Of a stretch of DNA of 64,000 nt, positions 1 to 9,557 are shown piece by piece. The notes below the pieces were generated by a model. The model searched no databases. It saw only the letters and a list, made by a program, of their open reading frames with translations, and was not told where the DNA came from. The DNA comes from Psychrosphaera sp. F3M07 (GTDB taxonomy: Bacteria > Pseudomonadota > Gammaproteobacteria > Enterobacterales > Alteromonadaceae). The translations under genes and the position numbers were made by a program. The stretch's first letter is position 1, and every line of letters begins with the position of its first letter. The stretch lies in contig NZ_JAHKPJ010000020.1 in the NCBI RefSeq assembly GCF_018860345.1, positions 292,550-356,549 of the forward strand. The letters run 5' to 3'.

Positions 1-1
1 T

Positions 2-1099
2 GCTTTAAGCGTTGCATTAAGTGACATTAGACAAGCCGTGACCATGTTAAGTAATGACAAACTGAATAAGTTGGAGATAGATCTTGGTTCCAAACTTATG
101 TTCAATTTTATCTTTAGCGCTCTGCTCACCATTTTATGTATTGCGTTATTATTATATATCTTAAACATACGCATAATCCGGCCAATTGAATACGCTATTT
201 CGGTGGTAAACCGACTTAAGAATAAAGAAGAACATGTGCGCATGAAAGCATATGGAAACAATGAATTTTCCATATATTCTGCCAGTTTTAATTCGATGTT
301 GGATTCTATTGAACTACAAAAGAAACAATTAGAAAAAAGTTCAAGACAGTTAATGGAAGCTGAAAAGCTAGCGGCATTAGGGGAGCTTGTTGCGGGTGTT
401 GCACATGAACTCAATACGCCTCTTGGCATAGGATTAACTGCGTCTACCCATGTGAATGATTCAACCAAAATCCTAAAAAAGAGTGCCGATGAAGGTAAGT
501 TAACCAAACGTCAACTTGATCAATACATAACAAACGTATTGGAAGGCACCAAAGTTATTGAAGGTAATATCTATAAAGCTAACGAGATAATTACGACTTT
601 TAAACAAGTTGCGGTTGACCAGTCTAGCGAAAATAGACGTATTTTTGATATTAAAAAATGCATTGAAGAAAATGTGTTTAATATGAATTTAAAACACAAA
701 GCTATCGACCATGAGATTAATGTAACGTCTGAATCGTATAATTTAGATAGTTTTCCCGGCCCTTTAGGCCAAGTCATTGTTAATTTAATTAATAATTCAT
801 TTATACATGGCTTTTCCGATGGTCGTTTTGGCATGATAGATATAGTGATAAAAGCCATAGATGCCAACTACATAGAAATTACTTACCAAGACAATGGTAA
901 AGGCATGACACCTGCAGTGTTAAGTAAAATGTTCGACCCTTTTTTTACTACGGCTGAGGACAATAAAGGCACAGGTTTAGGCATGCCAATTGTGTTAAAT
1001 ATCATTAAAAAAGTGTTACAAGGTAACATTCAAATTGAGAGTAGTTTAGGCAACGGCTTTAAGGCTATCATTACTATCCCAAAACAAGTAACGGAATAA
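2..1099 (+). CDS. Sensor histidine kinase, 3' part (5' end outside window)
   Basis: The reading frame is open to the left edge, so the GTG at 38 and ATG at 44 are probably internal and the sensor region is missing. What remains is a membrane segment (about nt 95-170), a HAMP-like linker, a coiled-coil stretch and a HisKA domain with the H-box VAHELNTPLG, its phospho-acceptor His at nt 404-406. A HATPase domain follows, with N-box (VIVNLINNSF), G1 (DNGKGM), F-box (FFTT) and G2 (GTGLGMPIV). These are the motifs of an active autophosphorylating inner-membrane kinase. No response regulator follows; the next gene is an unrelated lipoprotein. The stimulus cannot be inferred. Confidence 0.9.
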   Translation, partial: ALSVALSDIRQAVTMLSNDKLNKLEIDLGSKLMFNFIFSALLTILCIALLLYILNIRIIRPIEYAISVVNRLKNKEEHVRMKAYGNNEFSIYSASFNSMLDSIELQKKQLEKSSRQLMEAEKLAALGELVAGVAHELNTPLGIGLTASTHVNDSTKILKKSADEGKLTKRQLDQYITNVLEGTKVIEGNIYKANEIITTFKQVAVDQSSENRRIFDIKKCIEENVFNMNLKHKAIDHEINVTSESYNLDSFPGPLGQVIVNLINNSFIHGFSDGRFGMIDIVIKAIDANYIEITYQDNGKGMTPAVLSKMFDPFFTTAEDNKGTGLGMPIVLNIIKKVLQGNIQIESSLGNGFKAIITIPKQVTE

Positions 1100-1170
1100 T
1101 ATTAACTGGCTGGTAAAAGTTATAAACTTTAACAACCACGCCTTTTCTCCCCCTATTACAAGGAAGATAT

Positions 1171-1569
1171 ATGTATAAAATCCTAATGATATCGTTATGC
1201 TCGCTGTTGATCTTTGGCTGCACAACCAAAAATAAACAAAGTGAATTCGACTATCAAACGTCTGATCAAGGTTTAATTAACCTTTTGGTTCAACAAGGAT
1301 CCAACCCAGCAAAAATACACTACATTAGCTTTTTTATAGATTGTAAGTCTCAACAGGTGGTGACGGATATTTCACAGAAAGGGGTGTTGCTCGGGTTTGA
1401 AGATGATTACATAAACTTTTCTGACAAAGACCAGTTATGGTCTACTTCTTTAAACATGTCCATGCCATTAACATTAAATGAAGTTACAACATATAGGAAT
1501 AAGCTCATGCCAATTATACCTGCTGGCGCATGCAAACATGTAGGGTGGGGATCTGCTGTAGTGAAGTAA
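1171..1569 (+). CDS. Small hypothetical lipoprotein
   Basis: A 132-residue protein beginning with a lipoprotein signal: a hydrophobic stretch then LLIFGC, with Cys17 as the lipidation site. AAGGAAG lies just upstream of the ATG. The mature part has only two more cysteines (in FIDCKSQ and GACKHVG) and no domain I recognise. The sequence following the lipid Cys (TTKNKQ) lacks the Asp+2 retention signal, so outer-membrane sorting is expected. It stands alone between the kinase and the convergent hldE gene. Function unknown. Confidence 0.7.
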   Translation: MYKILMISLCSLLIFGCTTKNKQSEFDYQTSDQGLINLLVQQGSNPAKIHYISFFIDCKSQQVVTDISQKGVLLGFEDDYINFSDKDQLWSTSLNMSMPLTLNEVTTYRNKLMPIIPAGACKHVGWGSAVVK

Positions 1570-1612
1570 AATTAGGGGGAAGGTTATTCAAGTACCCATT
1601 CCCCTGCTTTTC

Positions 1613-3070
1613 TTATTTTTGCTGTATTTTATTGATGATCTTTGTGGTCGAACAACCATCAACAAATTTAATGACAGCGACTTGTCCACCTTGAGCTTGC
1701 ACAAAGTCAGCGCCTACTATTGTTTCGGGTGTATAGTCACCACCTTTGACCAACACATCTGGGTTAACTTGTTTAATGATGTTAAAAGGGGTGTCGTCAT
1801 ATTCATTGCCATTTAGCTCACCAAATGGGATCACCCAATCCACACTGGCTAACCCTGATATAACAGTCGCTCTTTCTTTTAATGGATTAACCGGGCGTGT
1901 AGGGCCTTTTAAGCGAGTTATAGATTCATCATTATTGAGACCAACCACTAAGCGGTCACCTAATGCTTTAGCTTGCTCTAAATAATGTACATGACCGGCG
2001 TGTAAAATATCGAAACAGCCATTAGTAAACACTATTTTCTCGCCACTTTGACGGGCAAACTCAATATGTTTTAACACTTCATCGAATGGCGTCTGATAGT
2101 GTGCTTGTTTAGAAGCAAACATATTTTTATTAACGACCCCATACAACTCTTCAGGAGAAACCGTAGCCGCACCTAATTTAGCAACGACCACACCCGCCGC
2201 TAAGTTTGCTACTTTAGCCGCGTCTGCTAACTCTAATCCTGCCGCCATCATCATAGCTAACGTGGCAATCACAGTATCACCCGCACCGGTAACGTCTGAC
2301 ACTTCCAATACTTGTGCTGGCATATCTACTTTTTCAGTACGTGTTATCGCTGACATACCTTGTTCACTACGAGTTAACAAAATTGATTCAATATTGCAGT
2401 TCGTCATAACATCTTGTGCTGACTGCCATATCACCTCTTCGTTATGAACTAGACCACCAGCGGCAATAAACTCGTCTTTGTTTGGCGTGATCACTGTTGC
2501 GCCCGCGTAATCAGATAAGTCTTTTGATTTAGGATCGATTAATACTGTCTTGCCTGCAGCTCGGGCCGTACTGATCATCTCTTTTATACACGCTAATGAT
2601 CCTTTGGCGTAATCAGAAAATAAGATGAAATCAAAGTTATCCAATTCTTGTTCAAATTTTTGCTGCAACGACTTTGCGTGAGCAATTGCAAACTGTTCTT
2701 CAAAGTCTAAGCGTACAACTTGTTGTTGGCGGCTAATGACACGCAGTTTAGTGATGGTTGGTTGTTCGGTTTGTCGAATTAATGCGGAATTAATGTTTTC
2801 ATCTGTTAATAATTGCTCTAAACGGTCGCCGTTTTCATCATCGCCAATAATACCTAATAAGGTAACTTGCCCATCTAAACGAGCTATATTTAAAGCTACG
2901 TTGGCCGCGCCACCCACTTTGTCGTCTAGACCACTAATTTTAACAACAGGAACAGGGGCTTCGGGTGAAATACGTTTAGAGTCACCAGTCCAGTATCGGT
3001 CTAACATTACGTCGCCAACGACTAAAATTTTTACATCAGAAAGGTGGTTAAAAATAGATAAATCAAACAT
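1613..3070 (-). CDS. hldE: Bifunctional heptose-7-phosphate kinase / heptose-1-phosphate adenylyltransferase
   Basis: Makes ADP-heptose for the LPS inner core. The N-terminal two thirds are a PfkB/ribokinase domain ([13 protein letters not shown] near the start, the GAGDTV anion-hole signature later). The C-terminal third is a nucleotidyltransferase with [17 protein letters not shown], containing the HxGH motif. Length (about 485 residues) fits the fused E. coli-type enzyme. I chose the ATG at 3070; a GTG at 3082 is also possible, and neither has a strong ribosome-binding site. gmhA, which supplies the substrate, lies 1 kb upstream on the same strand, so three activities of the heptose pathway are grouped here; the intermediate phosphatase gmhB is not in the window. 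Confidence 0.95.
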   Translation of the reverse strand: MFDLSIFNHLSDVKILVVGDVMLDRYWTGDSKRISPEAPVPVVKISGLDDKVGGAANVALNIARLDGQVTLLGIIGDDENGDRLEQLLTDENINSALIRQTEQPTITKLRVISRQQQVVRLDFEEQFAIAHAKSLQQKFEQELDNFDFILFSDYAKGSLACIKEMISTARAAGKTVLIDPKSKDLSDYAGATVITPNKDEFIAAGGLVHNEEVIWQSAQDVMTNCNIESILLTRSEQGMSAITRTEKVDMPAQVLEVSDVTGAGDTVIATLAMMMAAGLELADAAKVANLAAGVVVAKLGAATVSPEELYGVVNKNMFASKQAHYQTPFDEVLKHIEFARQSGEKIVFTNGCFDILHAGHVHYLEQAKALGDRLVVGLNNDESITRLKGPTRPVNPLKERATVISGLASVDWVIPFGELNGNEYDDTPFNIIKQVNPDVLVKGGDYTPETIVGADFVQAQGGQVAVIKFVDGCSTTKIINKIQQK

Positions 3071-3184
3071 AGATAAATTCACTAAAAGCTAGATAGGGTA
3101 AGCATACATTAAATATTAATTGTCGAACAGATGGGACCGCGTTGTCTAAGGTGGCAATTGCCCTATTTGCAACAACGCTAGAGG

Positions 3185-4045
3185 TTATTCTTCCGTGGCG
3201 TTGGCCGATTGAATTCGGTCTAAACGTTCTTGCTCTTCTTCAAATGCAGCGGATATTTCTTGTAAAACAGAATCCACATCGGCAGCACCAGAAGTATCGA
3301 TATATTCGCCAGTGAGTGGGGTATCTGGTAATAAATCCCCCGCTTCATACAATGCCCACATTTCTAATGCAAAACGTGTTTTGCTTAGGCTGGGTTCATA
3401 CTGTGCATAATAATTTGTGACGTTCTCTACATCACGAATTAACATTTTTTTGGCGTTATTATTTGCTGCGGCATCAACCGCTTGCGGCAAATCAATAATC
3501 ACTGGACCGTGTTTATCAACCAAAATATTAAACTCGGATAAATCACCATGCACAATACCAGCACATAACATACGCTGAACATGGATCATTAATTCGGTGT
3601 GTTGTTTAAGCGCTTCTTCGCCAGACATAGTGATATCGTTTAAACGAGGTGCAACATCGCCATCTGCATCAACCACCAACTCCATTAATAACACACCGTC
3701 GTAACAACCATATGGTTTTGGAACACGAACACCAGCGTCAGCTAATTTAAATAAAGCATCCACTTCCGCATTGTGCCAAGACTCTTCTTGTTGGCTACGA
3801 CCAAACTTAGACCCTTTCTCCATCGCACGAGAACGACGACTATTTCGACCTTTACGGCCTTCTTGATATTGGGCCGCTTTTTTAAAACTACGCTTGTTGG
3901 CTTCTTTATAAACTTTGGCACATTGAATATGATCACCCGTGCTTACCATATAAACAGTAGCTTCTTTGCCACTCATTAATTGGCTGATCACTTCATCAAC
4001 CAAACCATCTTCGACTAAAGGTTGTAGACGCTGAGGGATCTTCAT
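3185..4045 (-). CDS. RIO-type serine protein kinase
   Basis: A 286-residue RIO1-like kinase. Visible motifs are the glycine-poor nucleotide loop SGKEATVYMV (residues 25-34), the catalytic loop VHGDLSEFN with Asp168, and the metal-binding IIDLPQ with Asp185. A basic stretch (GRKGRNSRRSRAMEKGSKFG) follows the first lobe. RIO kinases act in ribosome assembly in eukaryotes and archaea; bacterial versions are common in marine gammaproteobacteria but their substrates are poorly known. It sits between hldE and gmhA on the same strand, so it may be co-transcribed with LPS heptose genes; whether that link is functional is unknown. Confidence 0.9.
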   Translation of the reverse strand: MKIPQRLQPLVEDGLVDEVISQLMSGKEATVYMVSTGDHIQCAKVYKEANKRSFKKAAQYQEGRKGRNSRRSRAMEKGSKFGRSQQEESWHNAEVDALFKLADAGVRVPKPYGCYDGVLLMELVVDADGDVAPRLNDITMSGEEALKQHTELMIHVQRMLCAGIVHGDLSEFNILVDKHGPVIIDLPQAVDAAANNNAKKMLIRDVENVTNYYAQYEPSLSKTRFALEMWALYEAGDLLPDTPLTGEYIDTSGAADVDSVLQEISAAFEEEQERLDRIQSANATEE

Positions 4046-4083
4046 AATGAGCTGCCTGAAATAACGCTAAAAATTGAGTTCAA

Positions 4084-4659
4084 TTATTGAGTTACCAGTT
4101 CGTCAATAGCTTCACATAACCAGTGACCGATAAACATGTGAGCTTCTTGGATACGTGCCGTAATATTGTTCTCGATTATAATGGGTAACTTGGCTATGTC
4201 TTTCACTTGACCGCCATCACGACCTGTAAGAGCAACGGTATATGCACCAATGTCATTAGCCGCTTCAAGCGCTAAGTTAATATTGGCACTAGTACCAGAA
4301 GTTGTTAAACCAATAACCACATCTTCAGGCTTAACTAACGCTTCTACTTGGCGAGCAAAAACAGTATCAAAATGATAGTCATTAGCGTGAGCCGTAAGGA
4401 TTGATGTATCTGTTGTTAATGCCATAGAAGCTAATGCACGACGTTCTTTTTTGAAACGAACAACAAATTCAGCGGCTAAATGTTGGCTGTCTGCGGCGCT
4501 GCCACCGTTACCAAAAAATACGATTTTTCCGCCTTTGCCTAATGCATCAAAACATTCAATAGCTAAGGTTTCTGCAACAGGAAGGTATTTTTCCATTGCA
4601 TTAAACAATTCTAAATGTTGTTTAAGGTTGTCTGCGTAACATTGTTTTAAATCAAACAT
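4084..4659 (-). CDS. gmhA: Sedoheptulose-7-phosphate isomerase
   Basis: First committed step of ADP-heptose synthesis, converting sedoheptulose 7-phosphate to D-glycero-manno-heptose 7-phosphate in the cytoplasm. It is a single SIS domain of 191 residues with FGNGGSAADSQHLAAEFV, the ALTTDTSILTAHAND stretch, TTSGTSANI, and C-terminal ARIQEAHMFIGH. GGAG stands 6 bases before the ATG. The paralogue DiaA has a similar fold and length; proximity to hldE favours GmhA. It begins 8 bases after the TetR gene and is probably co-transcribed with it. Confidence 0.88.
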   Translation of the reverse strand: MFDLKQCYADNLKQHLELFNAMEKYLPVAETLAIECFDALGKGGKIVFFGNGGSAADSQHLAAEFVVRFKKERRALASMALTTDTSILTAHANDYHFDTVFARQVEALVKPEDVVIGLTTSGTSANINLALEAANDIGAYTVALTGRDGGQVKDIAKLPIIIENNITARIQEAHMFIGHWLCEAIDELVTQ

Positions 4660-4667
4660 GGAAACTC

Positions 4668-5321
4668 CTATTCATCAACCGTTTTGCCTTCAGCAAGGGC
4701 ACGATACTGGGCTGAGATATCATTAATGGTATCTTTGTAATCTGCGGTTACATAAGGTTTAAATAACAAAATAACTTTTAATAGACCGTTGTATATCAAT
4801 TCATCGGTCACATCAGCATTGTCTGAACTTGTTTTACAATAACTAATCCAGAAAGTAACTTGCTGTTTAATAATATTTGCCAAATCATCAATATCGTTTG
4901 TATCCATATTGATCACTTCTGCCACTTGTAAACTGACGATTAAATGATGAATTTTTTCCATCATTTTATTGTGAATTTGACCAAATTGAGTTCTTAATTC
5001 AGGGTCTCGAGCCATGATAACTGGCAGGTTGTCGTATAAAAAATTGAAGTGATATAACGCACTAAATACAGCATCAAGATAATTAGTTAATATTTTAACC
5101 GCATCTTGACTTGGTTTTACCGGCTCAAAAGAAACCGCCATATGGTCAGCGTATTTGGTAAATATATGACGAATAATTTCTTCTTTGTTTCGGAAGTGAT
5201 AATACAAATTACCAGGACTGATATTTAAGTGTGAAGCGATGTGATTGGTAGTGACATTACGTTCACCTTGGCTATTAAATAGCTCTATGCTTGCTTCTAT
5301 AATTCTATCTTTAGTTTTCAT
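4668..5321 (-). CDS. TetR-family transcriptional regulator
   Basis: A 217-residue protein with an N-terminal TetR helix-turn-helix (IIEASIELFNSQGERNVTTN then IASHLNISPGNLYYHFRNKE, residues 7-47) and a larger helical C-terminal ligand domain. It is the first gene of the minus-strand run leading into gmhA, RIO kinase and hldE. A 15-base palindrome at 5352-5366, about 31 bases before its start codon, is a likely autoregulatory operator. The ligand cannot be deduced. Confidence 0.88.
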   Translation of the reverse strand: MKTKDRIIEASIELFNSQGERNVTTNHIASHLNISPGNLYYHFRNKEEIIRHIFTKYADHMAVSFEPVKPSQDAVKILTNYLDAVFSALYHFNFLYDNLPVIMARDPELRTQFGQIHNKMMEKIHHLIVSLQVAEVINMDTNDIDDLANIIKQQVTFWISYCKTSSDNADVTDELIYNGLLKVILLFKPYVTADYKDTINDISAQYRALAEGKTVDE

Positions 5322-5774
5322 TTTTTTAACTCTGTTACTAGTACAGGAAATACTTGATCATCAAGTTCCATTTAGTGATACCGCATTGAATCAATACCAG
5401 CCCGTCACTAAGCTTTTTATTTCGGTTAACACAGCATTGTGTATGTTTAGTGAATTTAGATCAATAGCTCTATTAATATTCTTTTAATCAAAACCCGATG
5501 GTTTGTATGGAATTAATAACGAATAAAAAATAACTAATATTAATCAACGATTAAGCCCATTAAATAAAGCCTCATGGTCATTTTAACTGCGGTTTATCAT
5601 TCGGTTTATTTAACCAATAACACTGCATGTGTATGGAGGATAATCTGATTGTGTAATTCCATATCACAAATTAAACTATACATGTTATTGTTCCTCATCC
5701 TAAATTTGTTACCAATCACGGGGTGATTAGTAATCAATTTAACCTCAAATTCAGCAATGTTAAGAGCAAATATA
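5322..5774. other. Intergenic region between TetR gene and coaD
   Basis: About 450 bases without a convincing gene; the short frames here lack ribosome-binding sites and look random. It contains the 15-base palindrome at 5352-5366 and a second inverted repeat, AATCAC-GGG-GTGATT, at 5714-5728, some 45 bases before the coaD start. It must hold divergent promoters for the TetR gene and coaD, which I could not place with confidence. Confidence 0.6.
5352..5366. promoter_or_regulatory. Candidate TetR operator
   Basis: ACTTGATCATCAAGT is a perfect 7-base inverted repeat around one central base. Its place just upstream of a TetR-family gene, where such regulators usually bind to repress themselves, is the only support. 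Confidence 0.4.
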
Positions 5775-6254
5775 ATGGTAAAAGCGATTTATCCCGGTAC
5801 TTTTGATCCCATTACCAATGGGCATATCGATTTAGTTAAACGGTCGGCTAAATTATTTGAACATGTGGTATTAGCGATTGCGACTAGTTCTCGTAAAAAA
5901 CCATTATTTGATTTACAAGAAAGAGTTGAAATGGCTAAAGCGTCATTAATCGATGTACCTAATGTAACCGTGGAAGGGTTCACTGGACTACTTGCCGATT
6001 ATGCCAAAGAAAAAGACGCTAAAGTTTTGATACGAGGCGTGCGTGCGGTTGCAGATTTTGAGTACGAATATCAACTTGCCAGTGTAAACCGTACCTTATA
6101 TTCAGAATTAGAGAGTGTATTATTAACACCAAGCCACGAACATGCCCATATTTCATCAACCATAGTCAGAGATGTTGCCGCGCATCATGGTGATGTCTCC
6201 TTGTTTGTGCCGCCATTAGTTGCCGATGCATTAGTGCAAAAATTTAACAAATAA
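5775..6254 (+). CDS. coaD: Pantetheine-phosphate adenylyltransferase
   Basis: Penultimate step of coenzyme A synthesis: 4'-phosphopantetheine plus ATP gives dephospho-CoA. It is a 159-residue nucleotidyltransferase with YPGTFDPITNGHIDL (TxGH motif), the IRGVRAVADFEYE stretch, and HISSTIVRDV near the C-terminus. I chose the ATG at 5775 because AAGAG stands 8 bases before it and this gives the usual family length; an in-frame ATG at 5757 has no ribosome-binding site. The next gene follows after 49 bases. Confidence 0.96.
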   Translation: MVKAIYPGTFDPITNGHIDLVKRSAKLFEHVVLAIATSSRKKPLFDLQERVEMAKASLIDVPNVTVEGFTGLLADYAKEKDAKVLIRGVRAVADFEYEYQLASVNRTLYSELESVLLTPSHEHAHISSTIVRDVAAHHGDVSLFVPPLVADALVQKFNK

Positions 6255-6303
6255 CGTCATGCTTAAGTAAAAATCAACACAGTTGTTAACAAGGTCATCT
6301 CCA

Positions 6304-7539
6304 ATGAGTAAAACGCAATTCACTACTAATATTGTCCATGCAGATCGTAAACTTAACCCTGACAGCGGCGCAGTGCATTATCCCGTCGTTAACTCCGTTT
6401 TATTTGGTTATGAAAATCCACAAGATTTAGTGGATATATTCCAAGGTAAACAAGCTGGCCACGCATATGCACGCCAATCTACACCTACCACCGATGCATT
6501 ACAGTCAATGGTTAACGATATGGAAGGTGGAGTAGGGTGTTTAGTATTTGCTTCTGGCATGTCGGCCATCACAACCACCTTTTTCACTTTGTTAAACGCA
6601 GGGGACCACATTATTGCGAGCCAATTCTTATTTGGTAATACCCCTAGCGTATTAGGCACATTAGTACGTTTTGGTGTTGAAGTTACTCAAGTAGATGTGA
6701 CCAATGCTCAATTGGTGCAGGATGCTATTCAACCCAACACCAAAATGGTATTTACTGAAACGATTGCAAACCCGGTAACTCAAATTGCAGACTTAGATGG
6801 CATTGGTCAGTTATGCCAACAACACAACTTAGTGTATATCGTTGATAATACCATGACGCCTAGTTATCTATTTAAGGCTAAAGAGGTTGGCGCTAGTTTA
6901 ATTACGACATCGTTAACGAAATATGTCGGTGGTCACGGTACAGTGACCGCGGGCGCTGTTATCGACACAGGCAACTACGATTGGGCTAACTTTGATAACA
7001 TATTAGATAGTTTTAGGCAGCAGCCAACTCACGCTCAAGCTTTAACTCAAATTAAGAAAAAAGGGTTACGGGATTTAGGAGGATGTTTGTCTTCTGACTC
7101 AGCGCATTTGATTGCTCTTGGCGCTGAAACTATGTCATTACGCTTAGAAAGAGCCTGCGATAATGCCATGCAGTTAGCTCAATATTTAAATGATCATGAC
7201 AAAATAGCCAAGGTCTATTATCCAGGATTAGAGTCTCACCCTCAGCACCTTGATGCAAAAAAATACTTTAAGACATTTGGCGCTATCATTAGCTTTGACC
7301 CAATAGCAGGGATTGATCCTGTAAAACTTCTCACTGAATTAAACTTAGTCATTTCAGCCACCCATTTAGGCGACAATCGAACGTTAGCTTTACCTGTGGC
7401 GCAAACCATTTTTTATGAAATGGGATTAGAAAACCGTCAAAAAGCGGGGATCAGTGAAAACATGATCCGTATGTCTGTTGGGATTGAAGATATAGGTGAT
7501 CTGCTCTCAGATTTTGAACAAGCATTAATGAGTTGTTAA
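6304..7539 (+). CDS. Cys/Met-metabolism PLP enzyme (cystathionine gamma-synthase family)
   Basis: A 411-residue fold-type I PLP enzyme. Lys206 in TSLTKYVGGHG is the Schiff-base lysine; AYARQSTPTTDAL and FASGMSAITTTFF are the usual substrate- and phosphate-binding segments. The family includes cystathionine gamma-synthase, O-acetyl/O-succinylhomoserine sulfhydrylase and methionine gamma-lyase, and I cannot separate these from sequence alone. The ATG at 6304 is preferred (AAGGT 7 bases before); a TTG at 6283 has no such site. The TraB/GumN gene begins 4 bases after its stop. Confidence 0.88.
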   Translation: MSKTQFTTNIVHADRKLNPDSGAVHYPVVNSVLFGYENPQDLVDIFQGKQAGHAYARQSTPTTDALQSMVNDMEGGVGCLVFASGMSAITTTFFTLLNAGDHIIASQFLFGNTPSVLGTLVRFGVEVTQVDVTNAQLVQDAIQPNTKMVFTETIANPVTQIADLDGIGQLCQQHNLVYIVDNTMTPSYLFKAKEVGASLITTSLTKYVGGHGTVTAGAVIDTGNYDWANFDNILDSFRQQPTHAQALTQIKKKGLRDLGGCLSSDSAHLIALGAETMSLRLERACDNAMQLAQYLNDHDKIAKVYYPGLESHPQHLDAKKYFKTFGAIISFDPIAGIDPVKLLTELNLVISATHLGDNRTLALPVAQTIFYEMGLENRQKAGISENMIRMSVGIEDIGDLLSDFEQALMSC

Positions 7540-7543
7540 TTTT

Positions 7544-8431
7544 ATGAAAACTTACCAATGGATTAGGGTAACTGCCGTTTTATTACTCGGGCTTATATTA
7601 AATGTGAATGCTGAGCCTTTATGGAGTAATAAAAAGTCAGGAGGAGATGATTGGCTGTTAGGTACGATTCATTTAGGTGATGACAGTTTATCCACACTTC
7701 CTAGCAGTATTAAAACGGCAATTGATAGTGTTGATATGGTCATAATTGAAACTGACTTGTCATTGGTCTCTCCGTCAGATCAACAAAGAATATTAATGCA
7801 ATACGCTACTTTACCAGCGGGCTTCACGTTAAAACAGAGTTTGTCAGAACCAGTTTATAAACAAGCGCAACAATACTTTGCTAACTATGGTGTCAATATA
7901 GAGCAATTTTCCAACTTTAAACCATGGTTAGTGGCATTGTCTATGGTTCAAATGTCATATGCAAAATTAGGATTGAATGCTGAAAATGGTATTGATAACC
8001 AAGTTCAAAAGTATGCCTTACAGCAAGGTAAAAAAGTAGTTGGTTTAGAGACCTACCATCAACAAATTAATTTTTTCAATCAAATAATAGAGCAGTTTCC
8101 AGAAGTAACCAATGACGATTTAATTCTAGATACGTTATCGGAAATCAAACACTTTAGTGACTTACCACAAGTCATGATTACAGCTTGGCATAACGGTGAT
8201 ATGCAAGTATTTGAAAAAATTTATAGAGACACGTTAGGGACCAGTAAGTTTGACGCTGCAGCTGAGCAAATATTACTCATTAACCGTAACCATAATTGGG
8301 TCACTGAATTAGAACCGGTGTTAAATCAACAAAAAGTTTTCGTCGCGGTTGGGACTTTACATTTTGTCGGTGACAAGGGTTTACCTTTGTTATTAAAAGA
8401 TAAATTTGAATTAACGGATCTTAGTGATTAA
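7544..8431 (+). CDS. TraB/GumN family protein, secreted
   Basis: A 295-residue protein with an N-terminal signal peptide (hydrophobic to about residue 23, ANA-like cleavage at VNAEP). Two family motifs are visible: WLLGTIHLG near the N-terminus and VAVGTLHFVGDKGLPLLL near the C-terminus, which in TraB/GumN proteins form the paired Gx-(I/L)-H elements of a putative metal-dependent protease. It begins 4 bases after the PLP enzyme gene and is probably co-transcribed. The substrate is unknown. Confidence 0.85.
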   Translation: MKTYQWIRVTAVLLLGLILNVNAEPLWSNKKSGGDDWLLGTIHLGDDSLSTLPSSIKTAIDSVDMVIIETDLSLVSPSDQQRILMQYATLPAGFTLKQSLSEPVYKQAQQYFANYGVNIEQFSNFKPWLVALSMVQMSYAKLGLNAENGIDNQVQKYALQQGKKVVGLETYHQQINFFNQIIEQFPEVTNDDLILDTLSEIKHFSDLPQVMITAWHNGDMQVFEKIYRDTLGTSKFDAAAEQILLINRNHNWVTELEPVLNQQKVFVAVGTLHFVGDKGLPLLLKDKFELTDLSD

Positions 8432-8473
8432 TAACTAATAGGGTTAAACGTAATTAACTTAAGTTTGACATTA

Positions 8474-8501
8474 AAAAAGGGCATTCAACATGCCCTTTTT
8501 T
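8474..8501. terminator. Bidirectional rho-independent terminator
   Basis: AAAAAGGGCA-TTCAACA-TGCCCTTTTT is a 10-bp stem with a 7-base loop and A/T tracts on both sides. It lies between the convergent TraB/GumN gene and the minus-strand barrel gene and serves both. Confidence 0.9.
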
Positions 8502-8526
8502 ATCCGTATTTAAACCCATAGTACAA

Positions 8527-9543
8527 TTAGTCAAAGTTCCAAAATGCGGTAACACTTGCATTCCAATATTGGATTTCATTTTCTGGGATGATCGCAGATC
8601 GATTTCTTTGCAATTCATCACTGAAACCAATATCGACAGCGACTTCGTCTCTTTGTCTAAAATAGTAATCCATTTTAGCAACAACACCAAAGCTTTTAGT
8701 AAAGCGCCAACCCGCGCCTATGTAAGATTTAATGTTAAAGCCAGAAAAGCTATCCGAGAATGACAAGGTTGGATTAGATGTATTTACAACATCATAATAG
8801 GCCGGTAAACCAACAATCACACCACCTAACCAACGTAAACCGAGATCTCTTGTGGCAAACCTAGAATCATAAATATAACCTGCCTGCAACACCACGGACG
8901 TAAAGGTTTCGGTAAAATTCACGATGCTTTGTGCTGGATTTACACCATAGGTGGCAATTAACTCATCTAGTTCTAAGGTACCATTTTCATTAACGTCTAC
9001 CGCACCAGAACCGGCTATATCAAAACTACCAATAGAAGGCGTTAAGTGTGCACGGTTGAAATCATCTAAAGAACTGCCGTTATCAAAGCTATTTCTATCC
9101 ATTAAGGTGCGAGTATAACTACCACCAGCAATAATTTGATGTCCTGGTGCTATTAGATAACCTAGAAAAATATCAAGCTCATTATGGGTAGAAGATGTCG
9201 CGTTTTTTTGGTAAATCCCATCAACGCTATTGGTGATATTACCATTGGTAACGGAGCCATTGGCTGTCCAATATTCATCCGTAGTGGATGAAGATAACGT
9301 ACTGACCGTATTAATATAAAAACCAGCATGTTTATTAATTGGTGTATAGCCCCCAGAATAGTTAAATATATTAGTGGTAGTAGGCGTGGTTTCAAACTGT
9401 AATCCGCTGGACAGAGTGCCACTCTCTTTATATGACAATTCACCAACACCAAAACCTATATATGAATAAGCTCTGTTATTCACTTCTGAATGAGCTAAAA
9501 ATGAACCAACTCCCAGTCCAAGTATCAATAACTTTTTGAACAT
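8527..9543 (-). CDS. Predicted outer-membrane beta-barrel protein with an EF-hand loop
   Basis: A 338-residue exported protein with a short signal peptide (cleavage near SFLAHSE). It is built of alternating-hydrophobicity strands separated by Ser/Thr/Asn/Gly-rich loops, and ends in an aromatic-rich strand (VTAFWNFD), as barrels do. Residues 183-194 (DVNENGTLELDE, nt 8962-8997) match the EF-hand calcium loop at every liganding position: D1, N3, N5, G6, L8, E12. I prefer the ATG at 9543, which has AAGGAAA before it, over an upstream in-frame start at 9573. It is the third gene of a minus-strand cluster, separated from the second by a terminator-like hairpin. Family not recognised. Confidence 0.72.
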   Translation of the reverse strand: MFKKLLILGLGVGSFLAHSEVNNRAYSYIGFGVGELSYKESGTLSSGLQFETTPTTTNIFNYSGGYTPINKHAGFYINTVSTLSSSTTDEYWTANGSVTNGNITNSVDGIYQKNATSSTHNELDIFLGYLIAPGHQIIAGGSYTRTLMDRNSFDNGSSLDDFNRAHLTPSIGSFDIAGSGAVDVNENGTLELDELIATYGVNPAQSIVNFTETFTSVVLQAGYIYDSRFATRDLGLRWLGGVIVGLPAYYDVVNTSNPTLSFSDSFSGFNIKSYIGAGWRFTKSFGVVAKMDYYFRQRDEVAVDIGFSDELQRNRSAIIPENEIQYWNASVTAFWNFD

Positions 9544-9557
9544 ATATATTTCCTTCA

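Noticed and set aside
4084-4659. DiaA (DnaA-binding SIS protein) instead of GmhA
   Set aside because: Sequence alone allows either, but linkage to hldE and the TDTSILTA segment favour the heptose isomerase.
5245-5487. Plus-strand frame overlapping the TetR gene
   Set aside because: No ribosome-binding site, half of it is antisense to the TetR coding region, and its composition is random.
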